Positions 40,568 through 51,611 of a DNA stretch of 64,000 nt are shown piece after piece. The notes under the pieces were generated by a model. That model was not told where the DNA came from, made no database searches, and saw only the letters and a program-made list of their open reading frames with translations. This DNA comes from Streptococcus pseudopneumoniae (GTDB taxonomy: Bacteria > Bacillota > Bacilli > Lactobacillales > Streptococcaceae), in assembly GCF_001074155.1 (NCBI RefSeq), contig NZ_JUUZ01000033.1, forward strand, positions 94,797 to 158,796. The letters are read 5' to 3'. The position numbers and the translations under genes were made by a program. Numbering within the stretch: position 1 is the stretch's first letter; each line of letters starts with the position of its first letter.

Positions 40568-41317
40568 CTATTCATAAAATTGTTTATATGGTTTAGTAAA
40601 TGATTGCAATATTTCTGGAGAAGCTTCTAAATAGTCTTTAACTTCCTTCAAATTTGCTTTAACAATTATCCGTTCTGTAGCGTTAGCATCTTCACAGGTT
40701 ACCAAAGTCAGCTCGTCAATCCCTTCTCTGTCTTCAATAACATCGATGCGATCTGGAGTTACCTTATTAACTTCTACTATTTCATATTTATAAACTTTTT
40801 CTTTATCTGTTAGATAAATGAACATTCCATTAGTAGCACGTGCTAAGGGTGAAAATAGCTTCTGATCTGCATCTTTACCAGTAAAAATCCGGTGACTTGC
40901 CAATGAATAATTTCCCTGCCCCATAACCTGATTAGCTTTCATCGTTCCAGCACCATAGAACAGGTTCACATTATCCAGCCCCTTAAAAATAGGCAAATTC
41001 ATTTCAAGTTCTGGAATAGAAATACCCCCAATCACTGGAAGTTGTTGGGAATTCCACTGAGCTGAAAGTACTGCCTCTGAAGATAAGGATTTTACAGAGT
41101 CAAAATCAAAATTTCCACTAGCAGTTTTATTTTCCTCAATTTCCTCTTTTGAAACCTGACTTACTTGATATTTATTGGTATTCCAAATCATAATTACATC
41201 TCGTATCTTCGAATTAAAAATCAAAGCTAGAGACAAAAGGATTAGAAATCCAGCCAAAATATTAATCAGCAGATTCTTACGCTTATTTTTTTTACTTTTT
41301 ATTCTTTTTTGAGACAT
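40568..41317 (-). CDS. srtA: Class A sortase
   Basis: 249-residue membrane-anchored transpeptidase attaching LPXTG proteins to the cell wall. A basic N-terminus and one membrane helix (about 15-36) precede the sortase barrel with His142 (SHR), Cys208 (TLVTC) and Arg216. The ATG overlaps the gyrA stop by one base (TAATG), the conserved gyrA-srtA coupling of streptococci. Confidence 0.95.
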   Translation of the reverse strand: MSQKRIKSKKNKRKNLLINILAGFLILLSLALIFNSKIRDVIMIWNTNKYQVSQVSKEEIEENKTASGNFDFDSVKSLSSEAVLSAQWNSQQLPVIGGISIPELEMNLPIFKGLDNVNLFYGAGTMKANQVMGQGNYSLASHRIFTGKDADQKLFSPLARATNGMFIYLTDKEKVYKYEIVEVNKVTPDRIDVIEDREGIDELTLVTCEDANATERIIVKANLKEVKDYLEASPEILQSFTKPYKQFYE

Positions 41318-43785
41318 TATTCTTCACTTTCTGTTTCGTTTTCTGTCCCAACTTCTTCTTTCTCAGCTGCCGCAACTGTTGTAAAGGTTACAATCTTAGC
41401 GTTCTCATCTAGACGCATAACCTTAACTCCCATGGTTGAACGTCCAGTTTGAGAAATATTGGCAACATTTGTACGAATCATGACACCGGTATCTGTGATA
41501 ACCATCAAATCTTCGTCACCTTTTACTGTTAGAAGACCTGCAAGATGACCGTTTTTATCAGTAATATTAGCGGTTTTCATACCTTTACCAGCACGACCTT
41601 TAGTTGGATATTCAGTGGCAACTGTACGCTTACCATATCCTTTTTCGGTGATAATGAGGACCTCATCTTGGTCAGTGATTACTCTAGCTCCAACTACAGC
41701 ATCTCCTTCACGAAGATTTACCCCTTTAACACCAGTAGCACTACGACTCATGCTACGAACAGTAGACTGGTTGAAACGAACTGCATAACCTAATTTAGTA
41801 CCGATAATGATGTCAGTATCTTCTTGAGTAAGAAGAACATTAATCAATTCGTCCTCATCTTTCAAATTCAAGGCTTTTAGACCATTTTGACGAATGTTGG
41901 CAAATTCTTTAACGCTAGTTCTCTTAACAATACCTGCTCGAGTCGTAAAGAAGATGTATGCATCATCACTACGTTCTGATTCGACATTAATGATGGTTTG
42001 AATGCTTTCTCCCTCATCCAGTTTCAAGAGGTTAACTACTGGCAATCCCTTGGCTGTACGACCATATTCTGGGATTTCATAACCTTTCAAACGATAGACA
42101 CGACCTTTGTTGGTAAAGAAGAGCAAGTGATCATGGGTGCTAGTAGAAACCAATTCACGCACAAAGTCATCGTCCTTAACTCCAGTTCCCTGTATGCCAC
42201 GTCCACCACGTTTTTGAGCTGTGAACTCATCTTGGTCCAAACGTTTGATATAACCTTTATTTGATAAAGTGATGAGAACATCAGACTCTTCAATCAAGTC
42301 TTCATCTTCAAGTGTCAAGACTTCTCCGACCATCAACTCAGTACGGCGTTTATCTCCAAACTTCCGTTTGACTTCATCCAATTCTTCTTTGATAATTTGT
42401 ACAACACGTTCTGGCTTAGCAAGAATATCTGCTAAATCAGCAATCAAAGCAATAAGGTCATCATATTCAGATTGTATCTTATCACGTTCCAAACCTGTCA
42501 AACGACGAAGACGCATGTCAAGAATTGCTTGACTTTGACGTTCAGAAAGCTTGAATTTGCTCATCAATTCTGATTGAGCTTCTTCATCAGTCTCACTGGC
42601 ACGGATGATACGAATGACTTCATCAATATGATCTAGTGCAATCAACAATCCTTCTAAGATATGCGCGCGTGCCTCAGCTTTTTCTTTATCAAATTGAGTG
42701 CGACGAGTCACAACTTCTTTTTGGTGCTCAATGTATGCATCCAAGATTTGGCGAAGAGAGAGAATCTTTGGAACACCGTTTTGGATGGCCAGCATATTAA
42801 AACCAAAGCTAGTCTGCATCTGAGTCATCTTGAATAAGTTGTTCAAAATAACATTAGCTGATGCGTCGCGTCTAACTTCAATAACAAAGCGAACACCTTC
42901 ACGGTTAGATTCATCACGAACAGCTGTAATTCCTTCAATACGTTTCTCTTGAACCAGACGCACAATGTGTTCATGTACTTTGGTTTTGTTGACCATATAT
43001 GGGAATTCAGTAACAACGATACGTTCGCGACCTGTTTTAGTTTCTTCAATTTCCGTACGAGAACGAAGAACAATAGATCCCTTACCAGTCTCATACGCCT
43101 TATGAATACCTGATTTACCCATAACTAGGGCACCAGTTGGGAAGTCTGGACCAGGTAAAACTTCCATCAAATCTTTAGTTGTAACTTCAGGATTATCCAT
43201 GACGAGTTTAACAGCATCAATGGTTTCACCTAAATTATGAGGTGGAATATTGGTCGCCATACCAACGGCGATACCTGTAGCACCATTTACCAATAGATTT
43301 GGGAAACGAGCTGGTAAAACTACCGGTTCGCGCTCATTGGCATCATAGTTATCAACAAAATCAACGGTATTTTTATTGATATCACGAAGCATTTCAAGGG
43401 CAATCTTGCTCATACGAGCTTCGGTATAACGTTGCGCGGCAGCACCATCACCATCCATGGAACCAAAGTTTCCATGTCCATCTACAAGCATGTAGCGATA
43501 ACTCCACCATTGTGCCATACGAACCATAGCTTCATAGATAGATGAGTCCCCGTGTGGGTGGTATTTACCCATTACGTCCCCTGTAATACGGGCAGATTTC
43601 TTATGAGGTTTATCAGGCGTAACTCCTAATTCGTTCATTCCGTACAAAATACGACGATGAACAGGTTTCAACCCATCACGAACATCAGGAAGAGCACGCG
43701 ATACGATTACACTCATGGCGTAGTCGATAAAGCTAGTCTTCATCTCCTTGGTCAGATTGACATTCACTAAATTTTTATCTTGCAT
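41317..43785 (-). CDS. gyrA: DNA gyrase subunit A
   Basis: 822-residue breakage-reunion subunit. Catalytic Tyr120 is in [11 protein letters not shown]; the C-terminal beta-pinwheel contains the GyrA box QKRGGRG. The quinolone-resistance region reads HGDSSIYE with Ser81 and Glu85, the susceptible residues. The start at 43785 (GAGG upstream) gives numbering identical to the pneumococcal protein; an in-frame ATG five codons earlier has no ribosome site. The last base is shared with the srtA start. Confidence 0.97.
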   Translation of the reverse strand: MQDKNLVNVNLTKEMKTSFIDYAMSVIVSRALPDVRDGLKPVHRRILYGMNELGVTPDKPHKKSARITGDVMGKYHPHGDSSIYEAMVRMAQWWSYRYMLVDGHGNFGSMDGDGAAAQRYTEARMSKIALEMLRDINKNTVDFVDNYDANEREPVVLPARFPNLLVNGATGIAVGMATNIPPHNLGETIDAVKLVMDNPEVTTKDLMEVLPGPDFPTGALVMGKSGIHKAYETGKGSIVLRSRTEIEETKTGRERIVVTEFPYMVNKTKVHEHIVRLVQEKRIEGITAVRDESNREGVRFVIEVRRDASANVILNNLFKMTQMQTSFGFNMLAIQNGVPKILSLRQILDAYIEHQKEVVTRRTQFDKEKAEARAHILEGLLIALDHIDEVIRIIRASETDEEAQSELMSKFKLSERQSQAILDMRLRRLTGLERDKIQSEYDDLIALIADLADILAKPERVVQIIKEELDEVKRKFGDKRRTELMVGEVLTLEDEDLIEESDVLITLSNKGYIKRLDQDEFTAQKRGGRGIQGTGVKDDDFVRELVSTSTHDHLLFFTNKGRVYRLKGYEIPEYGRTAKGLPVVNLLKLDEGESIQTIINVESERSDDAYIFFTTRAGIVKRTSVKEFANIRQNGLKALNLKDEDELINVLLTQEDTDIIIGTKLGYAVRFNQSTVRSMSRSATGVKGVNLREGDAVVGARVITDQDEVLIITEKGYGKRTVATEYPTKGRAGKGMKTANITDKNGHLAGLLTVKGDEDLMVITDTGVMIRTNVANISQTGRSTMGVKVMRLDENAKIVTFTTVAAAEKEEVGTENETESEE

Positions 43786-43822
43786 TAACAAATGCCTCAT
43801 TTCACTATTAGTAACTAAATAT

Positions 43823-43831
43823 ATTATACCA
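43823..43831 (-). promoter_or_regulatory. Extended -10 promoter of gyrA
   Basis: TGG-TATAAT on the minus strand, 37 bases before the chosen start; the -35 region is poor. Confidence 0.65.
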
Positions 43832-43835
43832 TAGT

Positions 43836-43856
43836 TTAGACTATTTTACAGTCTAA
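43836..43856. repeat. Inverted repeat in the gyrA promoter
   Basis: TTAGACT and AGTCTAA separated by 7 bases, immediately upstream of the extended -10. It overlaps where a -35 would be, so it is a candidate operator or a supercoiling-sensitive structure. Confidence 0.5.
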
Positions 43857-43863
43857 CAACACG

Positions 43864-43878
43864 TGTAAAACGTTTACA
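43864..43878. promoter_or_regulatory. Near-cre palindrome upstream of ldh
   Basis: TGTAAA-ACG-TTTACA, a perfect 6-bp inverted repeat. It matches the cre consensus at 12 of 14 positions in either register because the spacer is one base off. It is centred about 65 bases upstream of the predicted ldh start, where CcpA could activate. Confidence 0.45.
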
Positions 43879-43900
43879 TGTTTATCCCGAAGGTATATCC

Positions 43901-44967
<1,067 letters not shown>

Positions 44968-44990
44968 TTCAATTAAATTTTTAAAAAAAG

Positions 44991-45024
44991 AAATGTCTAG
45001 ACAAAACAATCTAGACATTTTTTT
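44991..45024. terminator. Bidirectional terminator between ldh and the thioredoxin lipoprotein
   Basis: AAATGTCTAGA/TCTAGACATTT stem (44991-45001, 45010-45020), T run to 45024 on the plus strand and A-rich flank (44983-44989) serving the minus strand. Confidence 0.92.
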
Positions 45025-45030
45025 ATAACG

Positions 45031-45594
45031 TTAATCCATTTGTGCAAACGCTGCTTCTGCATCTGCATTGCTAATCGCACCTAACTGAATCTTAGCAATT
45101 TTACCGTTTGAATCAATTAGATATTCTGTTGGGATACTTCGAATCTGATAAGCTTGGAAGGTTGTTCCCTGGGTATCATACAAGACAGGTATATCCTTAT
45201 ATCCTTGTTCCTCAAACCATTTTGGAAATTGGTCTATGGTTTTTTCACCTTGAAGGCCTGGTGCAATAACAGATAATATTTCGAAATCGCGATCTTCTTT
45301 TGCAGCAAGTTCCATTAGTTCTGGCATACTTTTTTTACATGGTCCGCACCAAGAAGCCCAGAATTTTAGATAAACTTTTTTACCTTTAAAATCAGATAGT
45401 TTGACTTCTTTTCCATCCATCGATTGGAGGGTAAAATCTGGTGCTTCGACTCCTACAGCCACTTGTTTTACACTTGCTTGCTGCTGTGTTTGAGTCGTTT
45501 GATTTTCCTGACTTGATTCCTTCTCTTCCTTGCCACAAGCAATCAAAAGAAAGATAGATAAGAAACTAAGTCCAAAATAGATTATTTTTTTCAT
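45031..45594 (-). CDS. Thioredoxin-like lipoprotein (Etrx/TlpA type)
   Basis: 187-residue exported redox protein. The signal peptide ends in LIAC (Cys20 lipidated), a Gln/Thr/Ser linker follows (about 24-45), then an AhpC/TSA-TlpA thioredoxin fold with WCGPC (82-86) and the cis-proline IRSIPTEYLI. Such lipoproteins receive electrons from CcdA and reduce surface methionine sulfoxide reductase. It follows ccdA by 12 bases; no msrAB gene follows. Confidence 0.9.
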   Translation of the reverse strand: MKKIIYFGLSFLSIFLLIACGKEEKESSQENQTTQTQQQASVKQVAVGVEAPDFTLQSMDGKEVKLSDFKGKKVYLKFWASWCGPCKKSMPELMELAAKEDRDFEILSVIAPGLQGEKTIDQFPKWFEEQGYKDIPVLYDTQGTTFQAYQIRSIPTEYLIDSNGKIAKIQLGAISNADAEAAFAQMD

Positions 45595-45606
45595 AGATAA
45601 CTCCTT

Positions 45607-46314
45607 TTATCCTAATATTCCAGATAAGACATTTAACTGTCCCAACATTAATAAAATTCCCATGAGAATAATTAGTAAACCACCAATTCTTTTCAGTAAG
45701 AGTAGGTGAGATTTAATTCTACTAAAATAAGGCATGATGAGACCTGATGCCAAGGCCAATACTAAAAATGGAAGCGCCATTCCAAGAGTATAAATTAGGG
45801 TTAATAAGGCCCCTTGAAGAGCTCCATTTCCTCCTGAGGCTGCTAATGCTAAAACTGAACTTAAAACTGGACCAATACATGGAGTCCAACCAAAGCTGAA
45901 GCTAATACCTAATAGAAAGGCTGATAGATATTTACTAGACTGTTTTTGATTAAATGTTACTGTTTTTTGGAACTCTAATTTTCGTAAATGAAGGATTTCC
46001 ATCTGATGTAAGCCTAATATGATAATAATACCACCCATAACATAACGAAACCAATCAGCATAGAGTAAGTTGCCGAGAAATCCTGCTCCAAACCCTAGAA
46101 TAAAGAAAATTAGAGAGATACCTGCGATAAAACAGAATGTCCGAATTAATCCAGACCAGGCAACATCTTTACCTAAAAACCGAAATGTCTTTGACTGCTC
46201 TTGATCATCTAACAAAACACCTGCATAGACTGGTAATAAAGGAAATATGCAGGGTGAGAAAAAAGATAAAACCCCAGCTAAAAATACAGAGATAAAAAAT
46301 ATAATACTTTCCAA
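45607..46314 (-). CDS. ccdA: CcdA-family thiol:disulfide interchange membrane protein
   Basis: 235 residues with six predicted membrane helices. The paired cysteines sit in SPCIFPLLP (about 20-28) and TPCIGPVLSS (about 143-152), which carry electrons from cytoplasmic thioredoxin to the outside. The start is a TTG codon at 46314 with AAGG eight bases upstream. First gene of a two-gene operon with the thioredoxin lipoprotein. Confidence 0.9.
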   Translation of the reverse strand: MESIIFFISVFLAGVLSFFSPCIFPLLPVYAGVLLDDQEQSKTFRFLGKDVAWSGLIRTFCFIAGISLIFFILGFGAGFLGNLLYADWFRYVMGGIIIILGLHQMEILHLRKLEFQKTVTFNQKQSSKYLSAFLLGISFSFGWTPCIGPVLSSVLALAASGGNGALQGALLTLIYTLGMALPFLVLALASGLIMPYFSRIKSHLLLLKRIGGLLIILMGILLMLGQLNVLSGILG

Positions 46315-46345
46315 TTAAGAACCTTCTTTCATATAGTCATCTTTT

Positions 46346-46373
46346 ATTTTACTATAAAAGAAAACGTTTGTAA
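46346..46373 (-). promoter_or_regulatory. Promoter of ccdA with a near-cre sequence
   Basis: TTACAA (46368-46373), 16-base spacer, TAAAAT (46346-46351) on the minus strand. The spacer/-35 region reads AGAAAACGTTTGTA (46359-46372), 12 of 14 matches to the cre consensus. Confidence 0.5.
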
Positions 46374-46410
46374 GATATCTGCTACGCAAATTTGATTTCA
46401 ACTAAAAATA

Positions 46411-46434
46411 AAAAAAGGAGCTCAGCTCCCTTTT
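46411..46434 (-). terminator. Terminator of the murA-map operon
   Basis: GGGAGC-TGA-GCTCC hairpin with A/T-rich extension and TTTTTTT on the minus strand, 4 bases after the map stop. Confidence 0.88.
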
Positions 46435-46437
46435 TTA

Positions 46438-47298
46438 TTAATAAGTTCCTTCTTCACCTTGACTTGTCAAGATTACAGGTCCATCCTTGGTAATAACAAA
46501 CTGGTGTTCATACTGACATGATAGACCACCGTCGATAGTTTTGTGAGCCCAGCCTGTTTTCATGTCTGTATCAATTTCCCAATCACCTGTATTAATCATA
46601 GGTTCGATTGTCAAAACCATACCTTCACGAAGGCGAAGGCCACGACCTGCGATACCATAGTTTGGAACCATTGGTTCTTCATGCATGGTTGGTCCAACAC
46701 CGTGTCCTACAAGATCACGAACAACGCCGTATCCACGACTTTCAGCATATTCTTGAATCGCTGCACCAATATCACCAATTCGGTTACCAACAACAGCTTG
46801 TTCGATCCCCTTATACATAGCTTCCTTGGTCACGTCCATCAAGTTTTTAACTTCTTCTGATGGTTTACCAACTGCGTATGCCCAACAAGAATCAGCCAAA
46901 CCACCCGTAAAGTTTTGAGTATATTTTTTCATCTGTTCAACGTTGTTAAAATTAAGTTTAGAAACATTGAGGTCAGACTTCGCGATTGGCCCACCAAGGA
47001 CCATATCAACCTTGAGCAAATCGCCTTCCTTCAAAATATAGTGGCGTGGAAAAGCATGAGCTACCTCGTCGTTGAGTGAGCAGCAGGTTGCATATGGATA
47101 ATCCATGATGGCTCCATCAACACCAATCTGTAGTGGAAGGAAATTCTCTTCTTTACAACGACGGCGAACATACTCTTCTACTTCCCACATATCAACACCT
47201 GACTTGATGATATCACGCAAGCCAATGTGGATACTTGCAAGAAAATCACCGGCCTTATCCATAGCTTCGATTTCTCTAGCTGATTTTAATGTAATCAT
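46438..47298 (-). CDS. map: Methionine aminopeptidase, type 1a with insert
   Basis: 286-residue metalloprotease removing initiator methionine. Metal ligands include Asp98 (KVDMVLGG), Asp136 (GLADSCWA), His in LVGHGVG, and Glu residues in TIEPMIN and QYEHQF. The two catalytic aspartates are 38 residues apart instead of the usual 11, which means a 27-residue insertion (about 108-134) known from streptococcal enzymes. Last gene of the murA operon, 15 bases after the SpxR-like gene. Confidence 0.95.
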   Translation of the reverse strand: MITLKSAREIEAMDKAGDFLASIHIGLRDIIKSGVDMWEVEEYVRRRCKEENFLPLQIGVDGAIMDYPYATCCSLNDEVAHAFPRHYILKEGDLLKVDMVLGGPIAKSDLNVSKLNFNNVEQMKKYTQNFTGGLADSCWAYAVGKPSEEVKNLMDVTKEAMYKGIEQAVVGNRIGDIGAAIQEYAESRGYGVVRDLVGHGVGPTMHEEPMVPNYGIAGRGLRLREGMVLTIEPMINTGDWEIDTDMKTGWAHKTIDGGLSCQYEHQFVITKDGPVILTSQGEEGTY

Positions 47299-47313
47299 GT
47301 TTTCTCCTAGATT

Positions 47314-48591
47314 CTAATTAATTTTTACAGTTACATTTGCTTTTGATACAATTTGATGATTGAGATAAATGTCATAATCAATAATAGCCGATCGTCTCGT
47401 ATGATGAATAATTCTAGCTTGAATCCGTAGAACATCATCAATCTGAACAGCCTGTAAGAAGTAAATCAACATTTGTTCAATGATGAGGTTACGCCCGCTA
47501 TTAACGACCAAGTCTTGCGTCATATGAGTCAAGATTTCTGAAAGAACACCATTAGCCAGAACACCATTTTTTTCTAACATAAAGGGTTCGACTGTAATAA
47601 CAACTTCATCATGATGATAAGATAGCTTCTGTCCAATCTGTTCTGAAAAGGTTGGTAAAGTTGAGACCTGAGAACGACTCATTTTTTCCATAACATCACG
47701 TCTAGTAATGACACCAAGCAAGGTTTGATTGCTCCGTACAACAGGTACCATTTCAAAATCTTCAGCAATCATTCTCTGGCTCACGTTAGCAATATTTGTG
47801 GCTAAACCGGTCATGTAGACAGTTCTTGTCATGACCTTATCAATGGTAGTCCCTGGTGATTTATCTCCAGCATCACGCATAGTCACGACACCCACAACAA
47901 CCTTATGCTGATTGATAACAGGAAATCGACTACTTTTATTTTTACGAACTAAATCTAAATAATCTTTTACAGTATCCGTTTCTTGTAAAAAACCATATTC
48001 ATGACAAGTGCGATAGATTTTTTCCACTGTTAGAATATCTGTCTTAATTTGCACATTTGACAAAGCACGGTTGATCATCGTCGCAATTGTAAATGTATCA
48101 TGTTTACTGCGTAACACTGGGATATTTTTCTTATTAGCAGCATCCAACACATCTTTATGAACTTCAAATCCACCTGTTACCAAGACTGCATTCTCATTTT
48201 CAAGTGCCAATAATTGAATTCGTGTTCTGTCACCGACAATAAGTAGACCGCCATCATGAAGATAAGAAAGAATATTCTTTTCTGTCATGGCTCCAATGGA
48301 GAATTTACTGAATTCTCTCTCCAAACCAGCTTGGCCAGCTAAAACTTCCGAACCAGTGACTTCTGCAATTTCTGCAAAGGTTAATCTCTCAATGGCAACT
48401 TTTTTGGACTTGACACGGACAGTTCCACTTCGAGGACGTGTTTCAACTAAGCCTCTATTTTCAGCTTCTTTGATAGCACGATAGGCTGTCCCATCGCTTA
48501 CTCCCAGCCGATTTGAAATACTTCGAACGCTAACCCGTTTTCCGACCGGTAATTCTTCTAAATAAGCTAAAATTTCTTGGTGTTTACTCAT
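47314..48591 (-). CDS. spxR: SpxR-like regulator: HTH, DRTGG, CBS pair and HotDog domains
   Basis: 425 residues. A GntR-like winged HTH (about 1-60; RSISNRLGVSDGTAYRAIKEA), a DRTGG domain (about 75-185), two CBS domains (about 190-310; FPVINQHKVVVGVVTMRD, then VPVVRSNQTLLGVITRRD) and a C-terminal HotDog thioesterase-like fold (about 320-425). This architecture is that of pneumococcal SpxR, a regulator of pyruvate oxidase expression, and of Bacillus YtoI. CBS domains suggest adenine nucleotide sensing. It overlaps the acetyltransferase gene by 8 bases. Confidence 0.8.
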   Translation of the reverse strand: MSKHQEILAYLEELPVGKRVSVRSISNRLGVSDGTAYRAIKEAENRGLVETRPRSGTVRVKSKKVAIERLTFAEIAEVTGSEVLAGQAGLEREFSKFSIGAMTEKNILSYLHDGGLLIVGDRTRIQLLALENENAVLVTGGFEVHKDVLDAANKKNIPVLRSKHDTFTIATMINRALSNVQIKTDILTVEKIYRTCHEYGFLQETDTVKDYLDLVRKNKSSRFPVINQHKVVVGVVTMRDAGDKSPGTTIDKVMTRTVYMTGLATNIANVSQRMIAEDFEMVPVVRSNQTLLGVITRRDVMEKMSRSQVSTLPTFSEQIGQKLSYHHDEVVITVEPFMLEKNGVLANGVLSEILTHMTQDLVVNSGRNLIIEQMLIYFLQAVQIDDVLRIQARIIHHTRRSAIIDYDIYLNHQIVSKANVTVKIN

Positions 48592-49135
48592 TTAGCTCTC
48601 CTTTTGTATAGCGAAATTCTAGATAATCCCGCATCTTACGAGTATAGCGGTCACTACCTTTAAACCTACGATATAGAACGAAGCCTGATTTTTGTGCAAC
48701 CTTTTGACTAGCACTATTTTCTAAATGCGTCACAATAGAAAGTTGCTTTAATTCAAACTGATCCATAGACAAATCGCGTAATTTGGTAACTGCTTCCGTC
48801 ATATATCCCTGAGACCAATAGTCTTTCCTTAAAAAATAGCCAATTTCTGCTTCTTTACGGATTTCATCCAACTTTTCAAACTTGATGGCTCCAATCATTT
48901 TTTGATCATTACGATCGCAAATGGCCCAAATTCCCAAGGGTGATTTCATAAAGTAGTTAGCAAGAGCATATTGGCTTTCCTCAATGCTGGCTTGCGTAGG
49001 AAAAATAAATTGGAGATTTTCAGGGTCTGATGCTAGAGCATGAAAGTCATCTACATCCGTAAAAAAGAATGGACGGAAATACAAACGTTCCGTCTCATAG
49101 AAAGAATACATTGCTAATTTCGTCCAGATATTCAT
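48584..49135 (-). CDS. GNAT acetyltransferase (RimJ/RimL type)
   Basis: 183 residues. The GNAT fold shows ETERLYFRPFFFTDVDDF at the N-terminus, the acetyl-CoA loop YWSQGYMTEAV (about 106-116) and LENSASQKVAQKSGFVL (about 138-154). Substrate unknown; it may modify protein N-termini or small amines. ATG at 49135 follows GAGG; the in-frame TTG four codons earlier overlaps that site. It is 17 bases after murA in the same operon. Confidence 0.8.
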   Translation of the reverse strand: MNIWTKLAMYSFYETERLYFRPFFFTDVDDFHALASDPENLQFIFPTQASIEESQYALANYFMKSPLGIWAICDRNDQKMIGAIKFEKLDEIRKEAEIGYFLRKDYWSQGYMTEAVTKLRDLSMDQFELKQLSIVTHLENSASQKVAQKSGFVLYRRFKGSDRYTRKMRDYLEFRYTKGELNE

Positions 49136-49152
49136 TGTGTTCCTCAAAATGG

Positions 49153-50412
49153 CTAATCTTCGATTAGCTCAATATCTGCTCCAAGCTTACGTAATTTCTC
49201 AATAATATTTGAGTAGCCTCGTAGGATGAACTCGACACTAGTAATTTCTGTTCTACCTTCAGCCATTAATCCAGCAATAACCAAGGCTGCACCTGCACGT
49301 AAGTCAGTCGCTCTTACACTTGCACCGTGTAAAGAATTACCACCCTTATATATAATGTGATCATTAGTCGTTGTAATATCTGCGTTCATTTTAGCTAATT
49401 CAAAGACATGGTTTACACGTTTTTCATAAATGGTATCAATCAGTGTCCCTCGTCCTTCTGCTTTCAACAAAAGTGGTGTAATCGGTTGTTGAAGGTCTGT
49501 AGCAAATCCTGGATATGGAGCAGTCTTAATATTAACAGCTTTTAGATTTTTCTGCTCTTCAACAAAGATACTATCTTCAGAAACAGTCATATGAACACCC
49601 ATTTCTTCAAGTTTCGCAATGAAACCTTCTAAATGTTCATAAAGTACATTGTTAATAAGAATTCCTTGTCCAACAGCAGCAGCTAAAGAAATATAAGTAC
49701 CAGCTTCGATACGATCTGGAATAACTTGATGACGTGTGCCGTGTAGAGATTCAACACCATCGATAGTAATCATATCCGTACCTGCACCACGAATATGAGC
49801 TCCCATATTATTTAACAAAGTAGCTACATCAATAATTTCAGGCTCTCGAGCAGCATTTTCAATGACTGTACGTCCTTGAGCTTTTACTGCTGCAAGCATC
49901 GTATTAATAGTTGCTCCTACACTTACAGTATCCATATAAATACTAGCACCCTGTAACTTAGAACCATTAGTTGAGAGATTCATATTGTCTCCCTCATAGG
50001 TTGTCTTAGCACCCATAGCTTCAAAAGCTTTCAAGTGCAAGTCAATAGGACGAGGACCCAAGTCACATCCACCAGGCAAACCTACTGTTGCTTCACCAAA
50101 ACGTCCAAGAAGACTACCGTAGAAATAATAGGATGCGCGAAGACTGTTAATCTTACCGTATGGCATTGGTTTATTTTGAACACCACGAGGATCAATTTCT
50201 AGAACGTCATCATAGCGCTTAACACTCGCACCCATAATTTCCATAATATCAACCAAACTAGCGACATCGGAGATATCTGGAACACAATCCAAAATAACTA
50301 CATCATCTGATAAAATAATAGCAGGAATCAGAGCAACTACACTATTCTTTGCTCCGCTAATGGTTATCTCACCCTTTAATGGACGTCCACCGTTAATGAC
50401 TATTTTTTTCAT
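49153..50412 (-). CDS. murA: UDP-N-acetylglucosamine 1-carboxyvinyltransferase
   Basis: 419-residue enolpyruvyl transferase for the first committed step of peptidoglycan synthesis. The active-site loop [13 protein letters not shown] (about 113-125) keeps the cysteine targeted by fosfomycin; [10 protein letters not shown] (22-31) is the other substrate motif. Streptococci carry two MurA paralogues; linkage to SpxR-like and map suggests the second one (MurA2/MurZ), but naming differs between authors. The ribosome site is weak. Confidence 0.9.
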   Translation of the reverse strand: MKKIVINGGRPLKGEITISGAKNSVVALIPAIILSDDVVILDCVPDISDVASLVDIMEIMGASVKRYDDVLEIDPRGVQNKPMPYGKINSLRASYYFYGSLLGRFGEATVGLPGGCDLGPRPIDLHLKAFEAMGAKTTYEGDNMNLSTNGSKLQGASIYMDTVSVGATINTMLAAVKAQGRTVIENAAREPEIIDVATLLNNMGAHIRGAGTDMITIDGVESLHGTRHQVIPDRIEAGTYISLAAAVGQGILINNVLYEHLEGFIAKLEEMGVHMTVSEDSIFVEEQKNLKAVNIKTAPYPGFATDLQQPITPLLLKAEGRGTLIDTIYEKRVNHVFELAKMNADITTTNDHIIYKGGNSLHGASVRATDLRAGAALVIAGLMAEGRTEITSVEFILRGYSNIIEKLRKLGADIELIED

Positions 50413-50460
50413 TATTTTTTATATACTCTTTCACTATTTATTCATAAGGTCTCACCCTAT

Positions 50461-50469
50461 ATTATACCA
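50461..50469 (-). promoter_or_regulatory. Extended -10 promoter of the murA operon
   Basis: TGG-TATAAT on the minus strand, 48 bases before murA. Confidence 0.65.
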
Positions 50470-50583
50470 TATTTCCTTCTTATTATCTATCATAATAAAT
50501 CAAATAAGCTCCTTAAGATTTTATTGATTTAAAACAGTTTCTCAAGTAAACTTTAAAAATAACTGATACTAATATTGTTCAAG

Positions 50584-50621
50584 AAAAAAAGGCTTTCCAA
50601 GATTTTTGGAAAGCCTTTTTT
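50584..50621. terminator. Terminator of rplU-prp-rpmA
   Basis: AAGGCTTTCCA/TGGAAAGCCTT stem with A and T runs on both sides; serves rpmA (minus), 5 bases after its stop, and is symmetrical enough to act in both directions. Confidence 0.92.
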
Positions 50622-50626
50622 AATGC

Positions 50627-50920
50627 TTATTTAGCGATTGGGTAAACAGAAACTTGCTTCTTATCGCGACCTTTACGTTCGAAACGTACTACGCCTTCAA
50701 CTTTAGCGAACAAAGTATCGTCTCCACCACGTCCAACGTTTACACCTGGATAGATGTGTGTACCACGTTGACGGTAAAGGATTGATCCACCAGTTACAGT
50801 TTGTCCGTCAGCTGCTTTAGCTCCAAGACGTTTAGCTTGTGAATCGCGTCCGTTTGATGTAGAACCTCCACCTTTTTTGTGGGCGAAAAGTTGCAAGTTG
50901 TTAAGAGTCATTTTTAACAT
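50627..50920 (-). CDS. rpmA: Ribosomal protein bL27 with cleavable N-terminus
   Basis: 97 residues. The mature protein begins [14 protein letters not shown]; it is preceded by a 12-residue extension [12 protein letters not shown] that ends in the LQLF/AHKKG site cut by the cysteine protease Prp. The exposed N-terminus reaches into the peptidyl transferase centre. The Prp gene is directly upstream (16 bases), in the usual rplU-prp-rpmA order. GGAGG precedes the ATG. Confidence 0.97.
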   Translation of the reverse strand: MLKMTLNNLQLFAHKKGGGSTSNGRDSQAKRLGAKAADGQTVTGGSILYRQRGTHIYPGVNVGRGGDDTLFAKVEGVVRFERKGRDKKQVSVYPIAK

Positions 50921-50936
50921 AATGTTTTCCTCCGTG

Positions 50937-51290
<354 letters not shown>

Positions 51291-51296
51291 TTAAAA

Positions 51297-51611
51297 TTAA
51301 GCGTTGATTGCGTTGATGACAACTTTAGTGTATGGTTGACGGTGACCTTGTTTACGGTGGCTACCTTTTTTAGGTTTGTACTTGTAAGTAACAACTTTCT
51401 TTTGTTTTCCTTGTTTTTCAACAGTTCCAACTACAGTAGCTCCAGCAACAAGTGGAGTTCCGACAACAGTGTTTTCACCACCAACAAGAACAACTTCGTT
51501 AAAAGTAACTTCTTGACCAGCTTCAACGTTCAATTTTTCAACGTAAACTGCTTGACCAACTTCAACTTTAACTTGTTTTCCGCCAGTTTTGATAATTGCG
51601 TATGTGCTCAT
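51297..51611 (-). CDS. rplU: Ribosomal protein bL21
   Basis: 104 residues starting [16 protein letters not shown] and ending with the basic [17 protein letters not shown] tail that binds 23S rRNA. I chose the ATG at 51611 because AGGAGG lies seven bases upstream; the frame stays open 25 codons further but through the structured leader. First gene of rplU-prp-rpmA. Confidence 0.97.
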
